Origin: Ralstonia sp. 25mfcol4.1
GTDB taxonomy: Bacteria; Pseudomonadota; Gammaproteobacteria; Burkholderiales; Burkholderiaceae
Assembly (NCBI RefSeq): GCF_900104095.1
Contig: NZ_FNJO01000002.1
Span: 124,001-188,000, forward strand
Direction: 5' to 3'
Length of the DNA: 64,000 nt
In this document: positions 17,670-26,235 of the stretch, one piece after another
Position numbering within the stretch: the stretch's first letter is position 1
How the letters are laid out: each line of letters opens with the position of its first letter
Notes under the pieces: model-generated
Told to the model about the DNA's origin: nothing
Seen by the model: the letters and a program-made list of their open reading frames with translations, nothing else
The model's database searches: none
Position numbers and translations under genes: made by a program

Positions 17670-17696
17670 CCATGTGCTGCGCTGACTGACCGACGA

Positions 17697-18236
17697 TCAG
17701 TACGGCGTCGCCATGTCGTTGGCCACGCGTGCGCGGTCACCCACGCGCAGGTTGCCCAGATTGCTTTGCGTCACCGTGGCCACGCGGCCATCGTCAAGCC
17801 GCACGTTCACGCGGTAGGCGGTGGACGTATTGCTGCCGGCGCGTTTCTCGATCTGGTTGCCTGCCACGGCGCCACCCACGGCACCGACGATCGTGGCGGC
17901 GGTCTGCCCGCGCCCGCCGCCGACCTGGTGGCCCAGCAGGCCGCCAGCCGCGCCGCCGATCACGGTGCCCAGCAGGCCCGAACTGCCCTGCGTCGTCTGG
18001 ATCGGCTCGATCGATTCCACGCGTCCGGTAAAGACCGAGCCGCTCGGCGCCTGATAGCTGTTGGTGCCCGGCTGCTGATACGCCTGCGGAGGCGGAGCCG
18101 TGTTGTAGTTGCCGTAGCCGCCGTAACCAGGCTGTGCGCAGCCGGCCAGGCCAGCGGCCAGCGCCAGTGCACCCAGGCTGCCAAGCGCCAGCCACGACCT
18201 GGGCGTGTCCTTGTTGTCCTTGTGTTGTCCCTGCAT
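17697..18236 (-). CDS. Glycine-zipper outer membrane lipoprotein, SlyB/Pcp-like
   Basis: Lipoprotein with a signal peptide ending in the lipobox GLAGC (Cys33), a Pro/Gln/Tyr-rich linker, then a glycine-zipper hairpin (GTVIGGAAGGLLGHQVGGG and VGAVGGAVAGNQIEK). A small C-terminal beta domain (YRVNVRLDDGRVATVTQ) is typical of the 17-kDa antigen/SlyB family. It likely sits in the outer membrane and supports envelope integrity. The ATG at 18236 has an AGGAG eight bases upstream; a TTG at 18242 is less likely. Monocistronic, with its own terminator. Confidence 0.88.
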   Translation of the reverse strand: MQGQHKDNKDTPRSWLALGSLGALALAAGLAGCAQPGYGGYGNYNTAPPPQAYQQPGTNSYQAPSGSVFTGRVESIEPIQTTQGSSGLLGTVIGGAAGGLLGHQVGGGRGQTAATIVGAVGGAVAGNQIEKRAGSNTSTAYRVNVRLDDGRVATVTQSNLGNLRVGDRARVANDMATPY

Positions 18237-18474
18237 GATCAATTCTCCTCTGATAGCTGATTGAGGCGTTTGGAAAGGTGGACCTGCGCGGCGAGCGCCC
18301 GCAAATCGTCCTTTCTAGGAACCTTACCGCCACAACATGGTTCCGCGCTGTCCGACAAAGACCGACAATTGCGCCAGTGCCTGACGCATTCGGGCCGACG
18401 AAATGATGGACCAGTCAACCATGCGGCCTGGTATGCGCCCATCAAGCCGCACACTGCACGGCCCTGCGACCTTG

Positions 18475-18480
18475 TATAAT
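18475..18480 (+). promoter_or_regulatory. -10 element of tRNA-Ser with GC-rich discriminator
   Basis: Perfect TATAAT followed by GCGCGGCCGGG. A GC-rich discriminator after a strong -10 is typical of stable-RNA promoters under stringent control. No -35 close to consensus is visible. It lies 52 bases before the mature tRNA. Confidence 0.6.
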
Positions 18481-18531
18481 GCGCGGCCGGGCATGGCGGA
18501 TGACACGCCGCGCCCGGTATCCAATCCGAAA

Positions 18532-18621
18532 GGAAGCGTGGCCGAGTGGTTTAAGGCAGCAGTCTTGAAAACTGCCGATGGGGTGACCCATCCGTGAGTT
18601 CGAATCTCACCGCTTCCGCCA
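18532..18621 (+). tRNA. tRNA-Ser (TGA)
   Basis: 90-base class II tRNA with a long variable arm. The acceptor GGAAGCG pairs with CGCTTCC and is followed by GCCA. The anticodon loop CTTGAAA gives TGA, decoding UCA and UCG-type serine codons. The T-loop GTTCGAATC is intact. Confidence 0.97.
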
Positions 18622-18630
18622 AGACAAATG

Positions 18631-18682
18631 AAAAATGCCGCGGCACCGCTCCGATCTGGAGCCAGTGCTGCGGCATTTTTTT
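18631..18682. terminator. Terminator of tRNA-Ser
   Basis: Long hairpin whose arms AAATGCCGCGGCAC and GTGCTGCGGCATTT pair with a single bulge, followed by a T run. It can also act on the opposite strand for the DUF799 lipoprotein operon. Confidence 0.85.
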
Positions 18683-18726
18683 GTTGGCCGCCCAGAGGCG
18701 GCCAGATCAGTCCGCCTCAGCTCGCC

Positions 18727-19383
18727 TCAGTCCGACTGATATTTCGGCGAACGCGGGCCGTACAGGATGCCGTTGGGCATCCCGGCCGACAGCAGGCGTG
18801 CGCTCGCGGTGCCGGCCACCGGATAGCTGGCGTCGGTCAGGTGGTTCATCGCCTGGTTGATGGCTGCCGTGACCAGCATGCCGATCAGGCCGCCGCCGCT
18901 GCTGCTGCTGTCCTGCGCCGCCACCGCCCTGCCGCTCCAGAGTTCATCGCCCGTCTTCAGGTCCACCAGCGTCGCATTCGCGGCCACGCGGGTCACGCTG
19001 CTCAGCACCTGGTAGCGCGAGCCGTAGTCGGTCACGGTCACATACAGCGCCGCGTCGGCCCCGAAGATCTCGCGCAGCTTGGGCACCGGCACGGTGTGGA
19101 TATCACCGGGCACGGTCAGGCCGTTCTGGCGGAACGTTTCGTCGACCAGCGCCACCGGCAGCACGTAGTAGCCCGATTCGGCCAGCGGATACGTGGCCTG
19201 CGCCAGCATCGCGTAAGTGGCCTTGATGTCAGGCGACTCGTTCAGCGGCGGCAGCACCACGATCGAACGCGGGCGAGCTTGCTTGAACGCCGCGTAATTC
19301 ACGTGACTGGTCGGCACGGCGCAGCCGGCGAACAGCGCAACCGTGCCAAGGGTGGCGATACAGGTCAGAAGGCGACGCATCAT
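18727..19383 (-). CDS. DUF799 family lipoprotein (GNA1162-like)
   Basis: Outer membrane lipoprotein of 218 aa. The signal peptide ends in lipobox LFAGC (Cys21). The body, starting RPRSIVVLPPLNESPDIKATY, matches the DUF799/GNA1162 family known from Neisseria, whose fold resembles the periplasmic domain of TolB or CsgG-type proteins. It is last of three overlapping or adjacent lipoprotein genes, and its start overlaps the previous stop by four bases. The trio is conserved in many beta- and gammaproteobacteria. The function is not established; a small secretion or envelope complex is the usual suggestion. Confidence 0.88.
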   Translation of the reverse strand: MMRRLLTCIATLGTVALFAGCAVPTSHVNYAAFKQARPRSIVVLPPLNESPDIKATYAMLAQATYPLAESGYYVLPVALVDETFRQNGLTVPGDIHTVPVPKLREIFGADAALYVTVTDYGSRYQVLSSVTRVAANATLVDLKTGDELWSGRAVAAQDSSSSGGGLIGMLVTAAINQAMNHLTDASYPVAGTASARLLSAGMPNGILYGPRSPKYQSD

Positions 19384-19829
19384 TTGGTGCTCCCTGCGGT
19401 GACGTCAGACTTGGCGGCGGCCGTGGTTTCCAGCAACTTGGCCTGCGGTGCGGCGGTGGCGCCCGCTTCCTTGCGCTCGTCGGTCTTCATATTGCGCATC
19501 AGGAAGTCCATGTACGGCGTGGACTCGGGGAACAGCGTCTTTTCGGTCTGGAATTCCTTGACCGTCTGATCGCCCTTGCCCACGTTCAGGTAGAGCATGC
19601 CAAGCTGGGCGTGATAACCCGGCGGCACCGAACCGCCCTTGGCCTTGATCTTTTCCAGGCCGCTTTCCAGCGCGGTGATCTGCGCTTCCTTCGACTCACC
19701 CTTGAAGTACTCGTAGACCTGCGATTGATAGCCTTCCCACTGGTACATCGACTGCGGACCGGCGCACCCAGCCAGCAGGCCGGCCGCCGACAAAAACGCC
19801 GCGTTGCGCAGCGTGACCCATTGCTTCAT
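19380..19829 (-). CDS. DUF4810 family lipoprotein
   Basis: Small lipoprotein (149 aa) with signal peptide and lipobox LLAGC (Cys22). The mature part has TPR-like helices, including YHAQLGMLYLNVGKGDQTVKEFQTEKTLFPES, consistent with DUF4810. The C-terminus is a Lys/Thr/Ala-rich tail. It lies between the CsgG-like and DUF799 genes and overlaps the latter by four bases, so the products probably act together. Confidence 0.88.
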   Translation of the reverse strand: MKQWVTLRNAAFLSAAGLLAGCAGPQSMYQWEGYQSQVYEYFKGESKEAQITALESGLEKIKAKGGSVPPGYHAQLGMLYLNVGKGDQTVKEFQTEKTLFPESTPYMDFLMRNMKTDERKEAGATAAPQAKLLETTAAAKSDVTAGSTK

Positions 19830-19857
19830 GTTTTTCTCGCTTTTTGTTGGTAACGGC

Positions 19858-20535
19858 TTACTGCTGAACGGGCTTCCAGGCCCCGCTTTCGATCGCGTTG
19901 ACCAGGTTGTTCACGGCTTCGCGCATGGCCAGGTCCATTACCTTGCCATTGAGCGTCGAGTCGAAGCTCGCCGTTCCGCCAAAACCGATCACCTCGCGGT
20001 TCGACAGCTTGTATTCCCCCGCGCCCTGCGTGGCGTACACGACTTCCGACGTGGTGATATTGACGATATTCAGGTTGACCTTCGCGTAGGCCACCTGCTC
20101 GCGGCCACGGCCCAGGATGCCGAACAGCTGCACGTCGCCCACTTCCTTGCGGCCGAACTCGGTGATGTCGCCCGTCACCACGAAATCGGCACCCTTGAGC
20201 TTCTGGGCCTGGTTCTTGATGGTGGCTTCGCGCTTGATTTCGTCGAGGTTCTCACGCTCCAGCACGTTGAAGCGGTTGGTCTGCTGCAGGTGCGTCACCA
20301 GGCTGGTCTTGGCCTGGCCGCTCAGGCGGTCGATGCCGTCCGAGAACACGCCGCGCATGTAGTTGGAGCGGTTATCGAACTTGCCCACGGCGATCGGGGT
20401 CCGCACGCCGTTGAACGGACGGCTCGCGCTTTCCACCTTCTGCACCGGCAGGGCGGTCGACGTTTCGGTCGCGCAACCGGCCAGGCCCATCGCGGCCACG
20501 ATCCCGGCCAGGCAGCAGCTCTTCAGATTCCTCAC
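19858..20535 (-). CDS. CsgG/HfaB family lipoprotein
   Basis: Lipoprotein related to the curli secretion channel CsgG and holdfast protein HfaB. The signal peptide ends in MGLAGC. The body has the family patterns VGKFDNRSNYMRGVFSDGI, RFNVLERENLDEI and GADFVVTGDITEFG. I take the GTG at 20535, which is preceded by GGAGA at seven bases. An upstream TTG at 20559 would add eight residues before the signal. It is first gene of the lipoprotein trio, 28 bases before DUF4810. No curli subunit genes (csgA, csgB) are in view, so the cargo, if any, is unknown. Confidence 0.87.
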   Translation of the reverse strand: MRNLKSCCLAGIVAAMGLAGCATETSTALPVQKVESASRPFNGVRTPIAVGKFDNRSNYMRGVFSDGIDRLSGQAKTSLVTHLQQTNRFNVLERENLDEIKREATIKNQAQKLKGADFVVTGDITEFGRKEVGDVQLFGILGRGREQVAYAKVNLNIVNITTSEVVYATQGAGEYKLSNREVIGFGGTASFDSTLNGKVMDLAMREAVNNLVNAIESGAWKPVQQ

Positions 20536-20878
20536 TTCACTTTCTCCAGATAGCGTCAATGGTCGGCGATTTGCCGACTCGGCAAAATGGACCAGCGGCC
20601 CAGATTCATCAATAGCAAAAGCGCAAAATTTTACTGACGCAGATCAAATCTGTCAGATTTTCGGCATGCCGCAGGCCTATTACTGCCCAAATCGTTATCG
20701 GAAATGTCCTGCGATTGTTTAGGGCGAAGCTGGCTTCCCCCCTCTTCAGTCGGGGCATGAGGACATCCCGCAGGCCATCACGCGCCCAAAGAAAAACCCC
20801 GCCATGCAGGCGGGGCCGATGTCCAACGACTTCCGTGGAGAGATGCGGTATTGCAATGCCGGCCGGACGGCGGCGCCA
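20536..20878. other. Intergenic region, 343 bases
   Basis: Holds the promoter area of the lipoprotein trio (no clear -35/-10 that I can defend) and the minus-strand terminator at 20792-20817. I see no gene, repeat or structured RNA. Confidence 0.6.
20792..20817 (-). terminator. Rho-independent terminator of the glucarate operon
   Basis: Stem CCCCGCC / GGCGGGG with an ATGCA loop. On the minus strand it is followed by TTTTTC, 60 bases past the tctC stop. Confidence 0.85.
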
Positions 20879-21907
20879 TTACTCGGCGGTGATCTTGCCT
20901 TGCTCGATCACGGTCTTCCAGCGTTTGAGTTCCTGGTTCTCGAACTCGGCGAACTGTTCCGGCGTGTTGGCGACAACCTCGAAGCCCTGCTCGCTGAGCT
21001 TCTTCTGCATGCCCGGGTCCTTGAGCGCGCCGACGATGGCGCCGTGCAGGCGGGTTTTCACGTCAGCCGGCAGCCCCTTGGGCGCGGCCACGCCTTGCCA
21101 CGAATACACATCCACGTCCTTGACGCCGCCCTCGACCATGGTCGGTACGTTCGGCAGTACCGACGAACGCTTGTCCGAGGTCACGGCCAGTGCCTTGAGC
21201 TTGCCGGTACGGATGTGCTGCAGCACTGCGTTGATGTTCTGGAACGACACATCCACCTGACCCGCCAGCAGATCGGAGATGGCCGGCGCCCCGCCCTTGT
21301 ACGGGACGTGCAGGCCCTCGGTGCCGCTCCTCTGCCAGAACAGCGCGGCGGTCAGGTGGTCGGACGAGCCGGCGCCCGAGCTGGCAAACGACACCTTGCC
21401 CGGATTCTTCTTCATATAGGCCACCAGTTCCTGCAGCGACCCGGCCGGAAAGTTCGGATTCGCCACCAGCACGTTGGGTGCGCGCACCGCCACCGTCAGC
21501 AGGTCGAAATCCTTGGCCGGGTCGTACTGCAGGTTCTTCTGCAGGAACGGATTCACCGCAAAAACGCCAATCGAGGCCACCAGCATCGTGTAGCCATCGG
21601 CCGGCGCGCGCTTGACGAACGTGGCACCGATGGCCCCGGTAGCGCCCGGCCGGTTATCCACCACGAACGGCTGGCCAAGCTTCTCGTTGAGCGGCTGGGC
21701 CAGCAGGCGCGCGATGGTGTCGGTGGATCCGCCGGCCGGGAACGGCACCACGACCGAGACCGCGCGTTGCGGCCAGGCCGTGCCCGATGCCATGGCGGCA
21801 CCGCTGACCGTCATGCCGGCCGCCAGCGCGACGGCCACGCCGGCAAGGCGGCGCAGCCACGTGGAAGCGAAAGCCGCGCGCGGGGCGGCCGTGAAGGTGT
21901 GCATCAT
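20879..21907 (-). CDS. tctC: Tripartite tricarboxylate transporter receptor, Bug/TctC family
   Basis: Periplasmic solute-binding protein of 342 aa with a long signal peptide ending near AMASG. The mature start WPQRAVSVVVPFPAGGSTDTIARLLAQPL and DNRPGATGAIGA are the Bug signature; the PAGGSTD loop lines the ligand pocket. Bug receptors bind carboxylates such as citrate, dicarboxylates or aromatic acids. It lies 65 bases after the glucarate dehydratase gene on the same strand, so glucarate or galactarate is a reasonable ligand. No tctA or tctB membrane genes are nearby, as is common for Bug genes in this group. The start is at 21907, with AGGAG eight bases before. A frame continuing upstream into gudD is a shadow. 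Confidence 0.9.
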   Translation of the reverse strand: MMHTFTAAPRAAFASTWLRRLAGVAVALAAGMTVSGAAMASGTAWPQRAVSVVVPFPAGGSTDTIARLLAQPLNEKLGQPFVVDNRPGATGAIGATFVKRAPADGYTMLVASIGVFAVNPFLQKNLQYDPAKDFDLLTVAVRAPNVLVANPNFPAGSLQELVAYMKKNPGKVSFASSGAGSSDHLTAALFWQRSGTEGLHVPYKGGAPAISDLLAGQVDVSFQNINAVLQHIRTGKLKALAVTSDKRSSVLPNVPTMVEGGVKDVDVYSWQGVAAPKGLPADVKTRLHGAIVGALKDPGMQKKLSEQGFEVVANTPEQFAEFENQELKRWKTVIEQGKITAE

Positions 21908-21972
21908 GTTGTTGTCTCCTGCTTTTGAACGAAAGCTGTGCGGCTTCTCTGAATGTGCGGCCGATACGGCGA

Positions 21973-23340
21973 TCAGCGCACCATGCAAGGCATCTTGTTG
22001 TTGAATTTCCAGTTGGGGATCAGGAACTGCATGGCGATGGCGTCGTCGCGCGCGCCCAGGCCTTTTTCCTGATAGAGGCGGTTGGCGCGCGCCAGCGCGT
22101 CCATGTCCAGCTCCACGCCCAGGCCCGGGGTCTTCGGCACCTGCACCAGGCCGCCCTCGATCTTCAGCGGATTGCGCGTCAGGTGTTCGCCGTCCTGCCA
22201 GATCCAGTGCGTATCGATGGCCGTGACACGGCCCGGCGCGGCGGCGGCCACGTGCGTGAACATCGCCAGCGAGATGTCGAAGTGGTTGTTCGAATGCGAG
22301 CCCCAGGTCAGGCCCCATTCCGAGCACATCTGGGCCACGCGCACCGAACCCTGCATGGTCCAGAAGTGCGGGTCGGCCAGCGGAATGTCCACCGACTGCA
22401 GGCGCACCGCATGGCCCATCTGGCGCCAGTCGGTGGCCACCATGTTGGTGGCGGTCGGCAAGCCTGTGGCAGCGCGGAATTCGGCCATGATCTCGCGGCC
22501 CGAATAGCCGTCCTCGGCGCCGCACGGGTCTTCGGCGTAGGCCAGGATGCCGTGTTTGTCGCGGCACAGGCGGATCGCGTCCTTCAGCAGCCAGCCGCCG
22601 TTCGGGTCCAGCGTGACGCGCGCCTTGGGGAACCGCTCGTGCAGGGCGATGATCGCTTCCATTTCCTCGTCGCCGCTCAGCACGCCGCCCTTGAGCTTGA
22701 AGTCGTTGAAGCCGTATCGCTCATAGGCGGCTTCGGCCAGGCGCACCACGCCCTGGGCATCCATCGCCATTTCGTTGCGGACGCGGAACCACGCGTTATC
22801 GGCGCCCGGTTCGGTGCGGTAATCGAGCGTGGTCTTCTTGCGGTCGCCCACATAGAACAGGTAGCCCAGCATTTCCACGGCTTCCCGTTGCTGGCCTTCG
22901 CCCAGCAGCGCCGCCACGGGCACCTGCAGGTGCTTGCCCAGCAGGTCCAGCAGCGCGGCTTCCAGGGCGGTGACGGCGTGGATGGTGATGCGCAGGTCGA
23001 ACGTCTGCAGGCCGCGGCCACCGGCATCGCGACTGGCAAACTGTTCGCGCACCTTGTTCAGGATGGCCAGGTACTGGCCGATGCCCTGCCCCACCACCAG
23101 CGGACGCGCGTCTTCCAGCGTCTGGCGGATGCTTTCGCCGCCGGGCACTTCGCCCACGCCGGTGTTGCCCGCGCTGTCCTTCAGGATGACGATATTGCGG
23201 GTGAAGTAAGGGCCATGCGCGCCCGACAGATTCATCAGCATGCTGTCGTGGCCAGCGACGGGCACCACGGTCAGTTCGGTCACGACGGGCGTGACAGACG
23301 TGACGGGCAAGGCGCCCGCGGCTTGGAAAGTTGCGTTCAT
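21973..23340 (-). CDS. gudD: Glucarate dehydratase
   Basis: Enolase-superfamily enzyme that dehydrates D-glucarate (and idarate) to 5-keto-4-deoxyglucarate. The capping domain starts [36 protein letters not shown]. Barrel motifs visible are KLKGG (KxK catalytic base), TLDPNGGW, the AEDP metal ligand and GSHSNNH, which carries the catalytic His. The 455-aa length is typical. It is divergent from the FadR-type regulator and upstream of the Bug receptor. The next pathway enzyme, 5-dehydro-4-deoxyglucarate dehydratase, is not in the window. Confidence 0.94.
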   Translation of the reverse strand: MNATFQAAGALPVTSVTPVVTELTVVPVAGHDSMLMNLSGAHGPYFTRNIVILKDSAGNTGVGEVPGGESIRQTLEDARPLVVGQGIGQYLAILNKVREQFASRDAGGRGLQTFDLRITIHAVTALEAALLDLLGKHLQVPVAALLGEGQQREAVEMLGYLFYVGDRKKTTLDYRTEPGADNAWFRVRNEMAMDAQGVVRLAEAAYERYGFNDFKLKGGVLSGDEEMEAIIALHERFPKARVTLDPNGGWLLKDAIRLCRDKHGILAYAEDPCGAEDGYSGREIMAEFRAATGLPTATNMVATDWRQMGHAVRLQSVDIPLADPHFWTMQGSVRVAQMCSEWGLTWGSHSNNHFDISLAMFTHVAAAAPGRVTAIDTHWIWQDGEHLTRNPLKIEGGLVQVPKTPGLGVELDMDALARANRLYQEKGLGARDDAIAMQFLIPNWKFNNKMPCMVR

Positions 23341-23431
23341 GTGGATGGTCTCCGAGTCCTGATGTCTAGGCCGTGGGGTTCGCGCTCCCCTTCATTTGCG
23401 GAAGTGCGCCCTGCTGTCTGCTGCTCATACG

Positions 23432-23443
23432 CTAATATATTAG
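23432..23443. promoter_or_regulatory. Perfect AT-rich palindrome in the gudD upstream region
   Basis: CTAATATATTAG, a 12-base perfect palindrome in GC-rich DNA, 92 bases upstream of gudD. It may contain a minus-strand -10 (TATATT) or be an operator. It is distinct from the GTCNTANGAC sites. Confidence 0.4.
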
Positions 23444-23515
23444 TCGACCTATGCTACCCCGCCGTCCGGCTGCCACAACGATTCCATGGCTGCAAGTTCC
23501 TGTGCGTTATCGGTC

Positions 23516-23532
23516 GTCGTATGACTTATGAC
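23516..23532. promoter_or_regulatory. Putative operator of the FadR-type regulator (overlapping GTCNTANGAC sites)
   Basis: GTCGTATGAC (23516-23525) matches the palindrome GTCNTANGAC. An overlapping GACTTATGAC (23523-23532) has one mismatch. Both lie in the 17-base spacer just before the -10 TATAAT at 23537-23542 that serves the regulator gene, a location suited to autoregulation. Confidence 0.55.
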
Positions 23533-23536
23533 GCAG

Positions 23537-23542
23537 TATAAT
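23537..23542 (+). promoter_or_regulatory. -10 element of the FadR-type regulator gene
   Basis: Perfect TATAAT 74 bases before the ATG, directly preceded by the operator-like palindromes. Confidence 0.5.
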
Positions 23543-23615
23543 GAGCGCGTACCTGCGCGGTCAACAGTGCCGCCGTCAGGGTCATCCCCACAATGGTTCC
23601 AACACCTGCCCGCCC

Positions 23616-24365
23616 ATGTCCAACGCTTCGATGACTTCGCCCGCTCCCCTGCGCCGCCGTGGCCGCACGCTTGCTGAAGAAGTAGTCGGCAACCTGACCG
23701 AAAGCATCCAGCAAGGCCAGCTCAAGCCGGGCGACAAGCTGCCGACCGAATCCGAAATCATGGCCACGCTCGGCGTGAGCCGCACCGTGGTACGCGAAGC
23801 CCTGTCGCGCCTGCAGGCCAGCGGCCTGGTGGAAACGCGCCACGGCATCGGCACCTTCGTGCTGAACCGCCCCATCGAGACCCATTCGCCGTTCCGCATC
23901 GATCCTTCGGCGATGGTCACGGCCATGGACGTGCTTGCCATGCTCGAATTCCGCGTGAGCCTGGAAGCCGAAGCCGCCAGCCTGGCCGCCACGCGCCGTA
24001 GCGACGACCAGTTGCGCGCCATGCGCCGCGCGCTGGACGACATGAAGCGTAACGCCGCCGAGGGCAGCGACGCGGTGGGTTCGGATTTCGAATTTCACCT
24101 GTCGATCGCCCGCGCCACCGGCAACCGCTATTTCACCGACATCATGGGGCACCTGGGCACCATGGTGATCCCCCGCAGCCGGCTCCAGGTGAGCCAGCCC
24201 GAGCGCGAGCAATATCTGGAGCGCGTGAACTTCGAGCACGAGAGCATTTTCGATGCGATCGAGCGGCGTGATCCTGAAGCCGCCAAGGCGGCCATGCGCA
24301 TGCACCTGACCAACAGCCGCGAACGCCTGCGCAAGGCGTCGGCGGCAGCCGGATCGCCGGCCTGA
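23616..24365 (+). CDS. GntR family regulator, FadR/FCD subfamily
   Basis: DNA-binding regulator of 249 aa. The winged helix-turn-helix spans about residues 14-80 (LAEEVVGNLTESIQQGQLKPGDKLPTESEIMATLGVSRTVVREAL). The C-terminal all-helical FCD domain (DFEFHLSIARATGNRYF, then HxxI FDAI and MRMHLTNSRERL) binds metal and an acid ligand. It sits between gudD-tctC (divergent) and the semialdehyde dehydrogenase gene (same direction). The sugar acid or a pathway intermediate is therefore the likely effector. I use the ATG at 23616; the frame is open further up to 23541. Confidence 0.88.
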   Translation: MSNASMTSPAPLRRRGRTLAEEVVGNLTESIQQGQLKPGDKLPTESEIMATLGVSRTVVREALSRLQASGLVETRHGIGTFVLNRPIETHSPFRIDPSAMVTAMDVLAMLEFRVSLEAEAASLAATRRSDDQLRAMRRALDDMKRNAAEGSDAVGSDFEFHLSIARATGNRYFTDIMGHLGTMVIPRSRLQVSQPEREQYLERVNFEHESIFDAIERRDPEAAKAAMRMHLTNSRERLRKASAAAGSPA

Positions 24366-24426
24366 GCCCCATGCATCGCCTGACCGTTTCCGGGTCTGGC
24401 GATGCGGTTGCGAGACGCCCCGCGAT

Positions 24427-24446
24427 GTCATATGATGTCTTACGAC
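24427..24446. promoter_or_regulatory. Second operator pair for the FadR-type regulator
   Basis: GTCTTACGAC (24437-24446) is a full match to GTCNTANGAC, and GTCATATGAT (24427-24436) has one mismatch. They are placed exactly 10 bases apart, upstream of the dehydrogenase gene. Same motif as at 23516, so both transcription units are probably controlled together. Confidence 0.55.
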
Positions 24447-24578
24447 AAGTATCTTGACGATAATTCCGGGGCGAGACGCACTGCTGCAGCAATTTCATGA
24501 CAGCCACCCGTGGCTGCCTTTGCTTGGCGTGACGGTGTTCTGGCCGTCCTTTCCCAATTTCCCGCAGGACCCAAGATC

Positions 24579-26156
24579 ATGACGATGACTGGCGAAATGC
24601 TGATCGGCGCCTCTGCCGTTCGCGGCACCGAAACCACCTTTTACGGCATCAATCCGGCCACGGGCGAAAGCCTCGAACCCGCCTACCAGGGCAGCACCTC
24701 GGCCGATGTGGACCGGGCCTGCGCGCTGGCCGAAGCCGCGTTCGACACCTATCGCGCCACGTCCCCCGAACAGCGCGCCACCTTCCTGGAATCGATCGCC
24801 GCCGGCCTGGAGGCCCTGGGCGACGAACTGATCCAGCGCGCGCACCTGGAAACCGCCCTGCCCATCGCGCGCCTGCAAGGCGAGCGCGGCCGCACCGCCG
24901 GCCAGCTGCGCCTGTTCGCACGCGTGCTGCGCGATGGCCGCTGGCAAGACGCCACGCTCGACAGCGCCCTGCCCGAGCGCACCCCGCCGCGCCCCGACCT
25001 GCGCATGCAGCGCATCGCCGTCGGTCCGGTGGCCGTGTTCGGCGCCAGCAACTTCCCGCTGGCCTTCTCCGTGGCCGGTGGCGACACTGCCTCGGCGCTC
25101 GCCGCTGGCTGCCCGGTCGTCGCCAAGGCACACCCGGCACACCCGGGCACGTCGGAACTGGTGGGCCGCGTGATCCAGAAGGCCGTGGCCGATGCCGGCC
25201 TGCCCGAAGGCGTGTTCTCGCTGGTGCAAGGCGTGGGCAACGCCATCGGCACGGCGCTGGTGGCACACCCGGTCATCCAGGCCGTAGGCTTCACGGGCTC
25301 GCGCGCCGGTGGGCTGGCACTGATGAACGTGGCCAACAGCCGCCCGGTGCCGATCCCCGTCTACGCCGAAATGAGCAGCATCAACCCGGTGTACCTGCTG
25401 CCCGAGGCGCTGGCGGCCCGTGGCGAGCAGATCGCCCGTGACCTGGTCGATTCGCTGGTGATGGGCGTGGGCCAGTTCTGCACGAACCCGGGCCTGCTGC
25501 TGGCCATCGAAGGCCCGGCGCTGGAGAAATTCCGCGCCACGGCGCACGGCGCGGTGACCGGCAAGCCGGCCGCCACCATGCTGACGCCGGGCATCCACGC
25601 CGCCTTCGAGCGTGGCGTGGCGCAACTGTCGGAAATCTCGGGCCTGACCCGCGCCGCCTGCGGCGTTGACGCCACGGGCCCGAACCAGGCTCGCCCGGTG
25701 TTCTTCGAAACGTCGGCCGACAAGTTCGTGGCCGACCACCGCATGCACGCCGAAGTGTTCGGCCCGTCCACCGTGCTGGTGGTCTGCAAGGACGCCGACG
25801 CGCTGGTGGATGTCACCCGCATCCTCGAAGGCCAGCTGACCGCCACGGTCCAGGCCGACGCCGGCGACCACGACGTTGCGGCCAAGCTGCTGCCGGCCCT
25901 GGAACGCAAGGTGGGCCGTATCCTGTTCAACGGCTTCCCGACCGGCGTGGAAGTGTGCTTTGCGATGGTCCACGGCGGCCCGTTCCCGGCTACGTCGGAC
26001 ACGCGCACCACGTCGGTGGGCACCACGGCGCTGGACCGCTTCCTGCGGCCGGTCTGCTACCAGAACTTCCCGGCCGCCCTGCTGCCGGAGGCGCTGAAGG
26101 ACGGCAATCCGCTGAACGTGTGGCGCCTGAAGGACGGCGAGCTGGGCCACGCCTGA
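24579..26156 (+). CDS. 2,5-dioxovalerate (alpha-ketoglutarate semialdehyde) dehydrogenase
   Basis: Aldehyde dehydrogenase of 525 aa that oxidises alpha-ketoglutarate semialdehyde to 2-oxoglutarate, the last step of glucarate, galactarate and some pentose pathways. Visible are the cofactor loop GFTGSRAGG, the general base in YAEMSS and the nucleophile in VGQFCTNPG. The family-specific long N-terminus ([24 protein letters not shown]) separates it from ordinary ALDHs. The ATG at 24579 is chosen; upstream frame residues are not family-like. It shares operator sequences with the gudD side. An attached terminator is at 26179. Confidence 0.88.
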   Translation: MTMTGEMLIGASAVRGTETTFYGINPATGESLEPAYQGSTSADVDRACALAEAAFDTYRATSPEQRATFLESIAAGLEALGDELIQRAHLETALPIARLQGERGRTAGQLRLFARVLRDGRWQDATLDSALPERTPPRPDLRMQRIAVGPVAVFGASNFPLAFSVAGGDTASALAAGCPVVAKAHPAHPGTSELVGRVIQKAVADAGLPEGVFSLVQGVGNAIGTALVAHPVIQAVGFTGSRAGGLALMNVANSRPVPIPVYAEMSSINPVYLLPEALAARGEQIARDLVDSLVMGVGQFCTNPGLLLAIEGPALEKFRATAHGAVTGKPAATMLTPGIHAAFERGVAQLSEISGLTRAACGVDATGPNQARPVFFETSADKFVADHRMHAEVFGPSTVLVVCKDADALVDVTRILEGQLTATVQADAGDHDVAAKLLPALERKVGRILFNGFPTGVEVCFAMVHGGPFPATSDTRTTSVGTTALDRFLRPVCYQNFPAALLPEALKDGNPLNVWRLKDGELGHA

Positions 26157-26178
26157 TGTCCCGGTATCTGCCCTAATG

Positions 26179-26206
26179 AAAAACGGCCGCGTCTGCGGCC
26201 GTTTTT
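26179..26206. terminator. Bidirectional rho-independent terminator
   Basis: Stem AAAAACGGCCGC / GCGGCCGTTTTT with a GTCT loop, between the dehydrogenase gene and the convergent importer operon. Confidence 0.92.
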
Positions 26207-26235
26207 CATGGTGTCGTGCAGCGCGCGCTATCCTC

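Noticed and set aside
20879..22567. Apparent fusion of the Bug receptor with upstream residues
   Set aside because: The extra residues come from an alternative frame of gudD. A good ribosome site marks the start at 21907.
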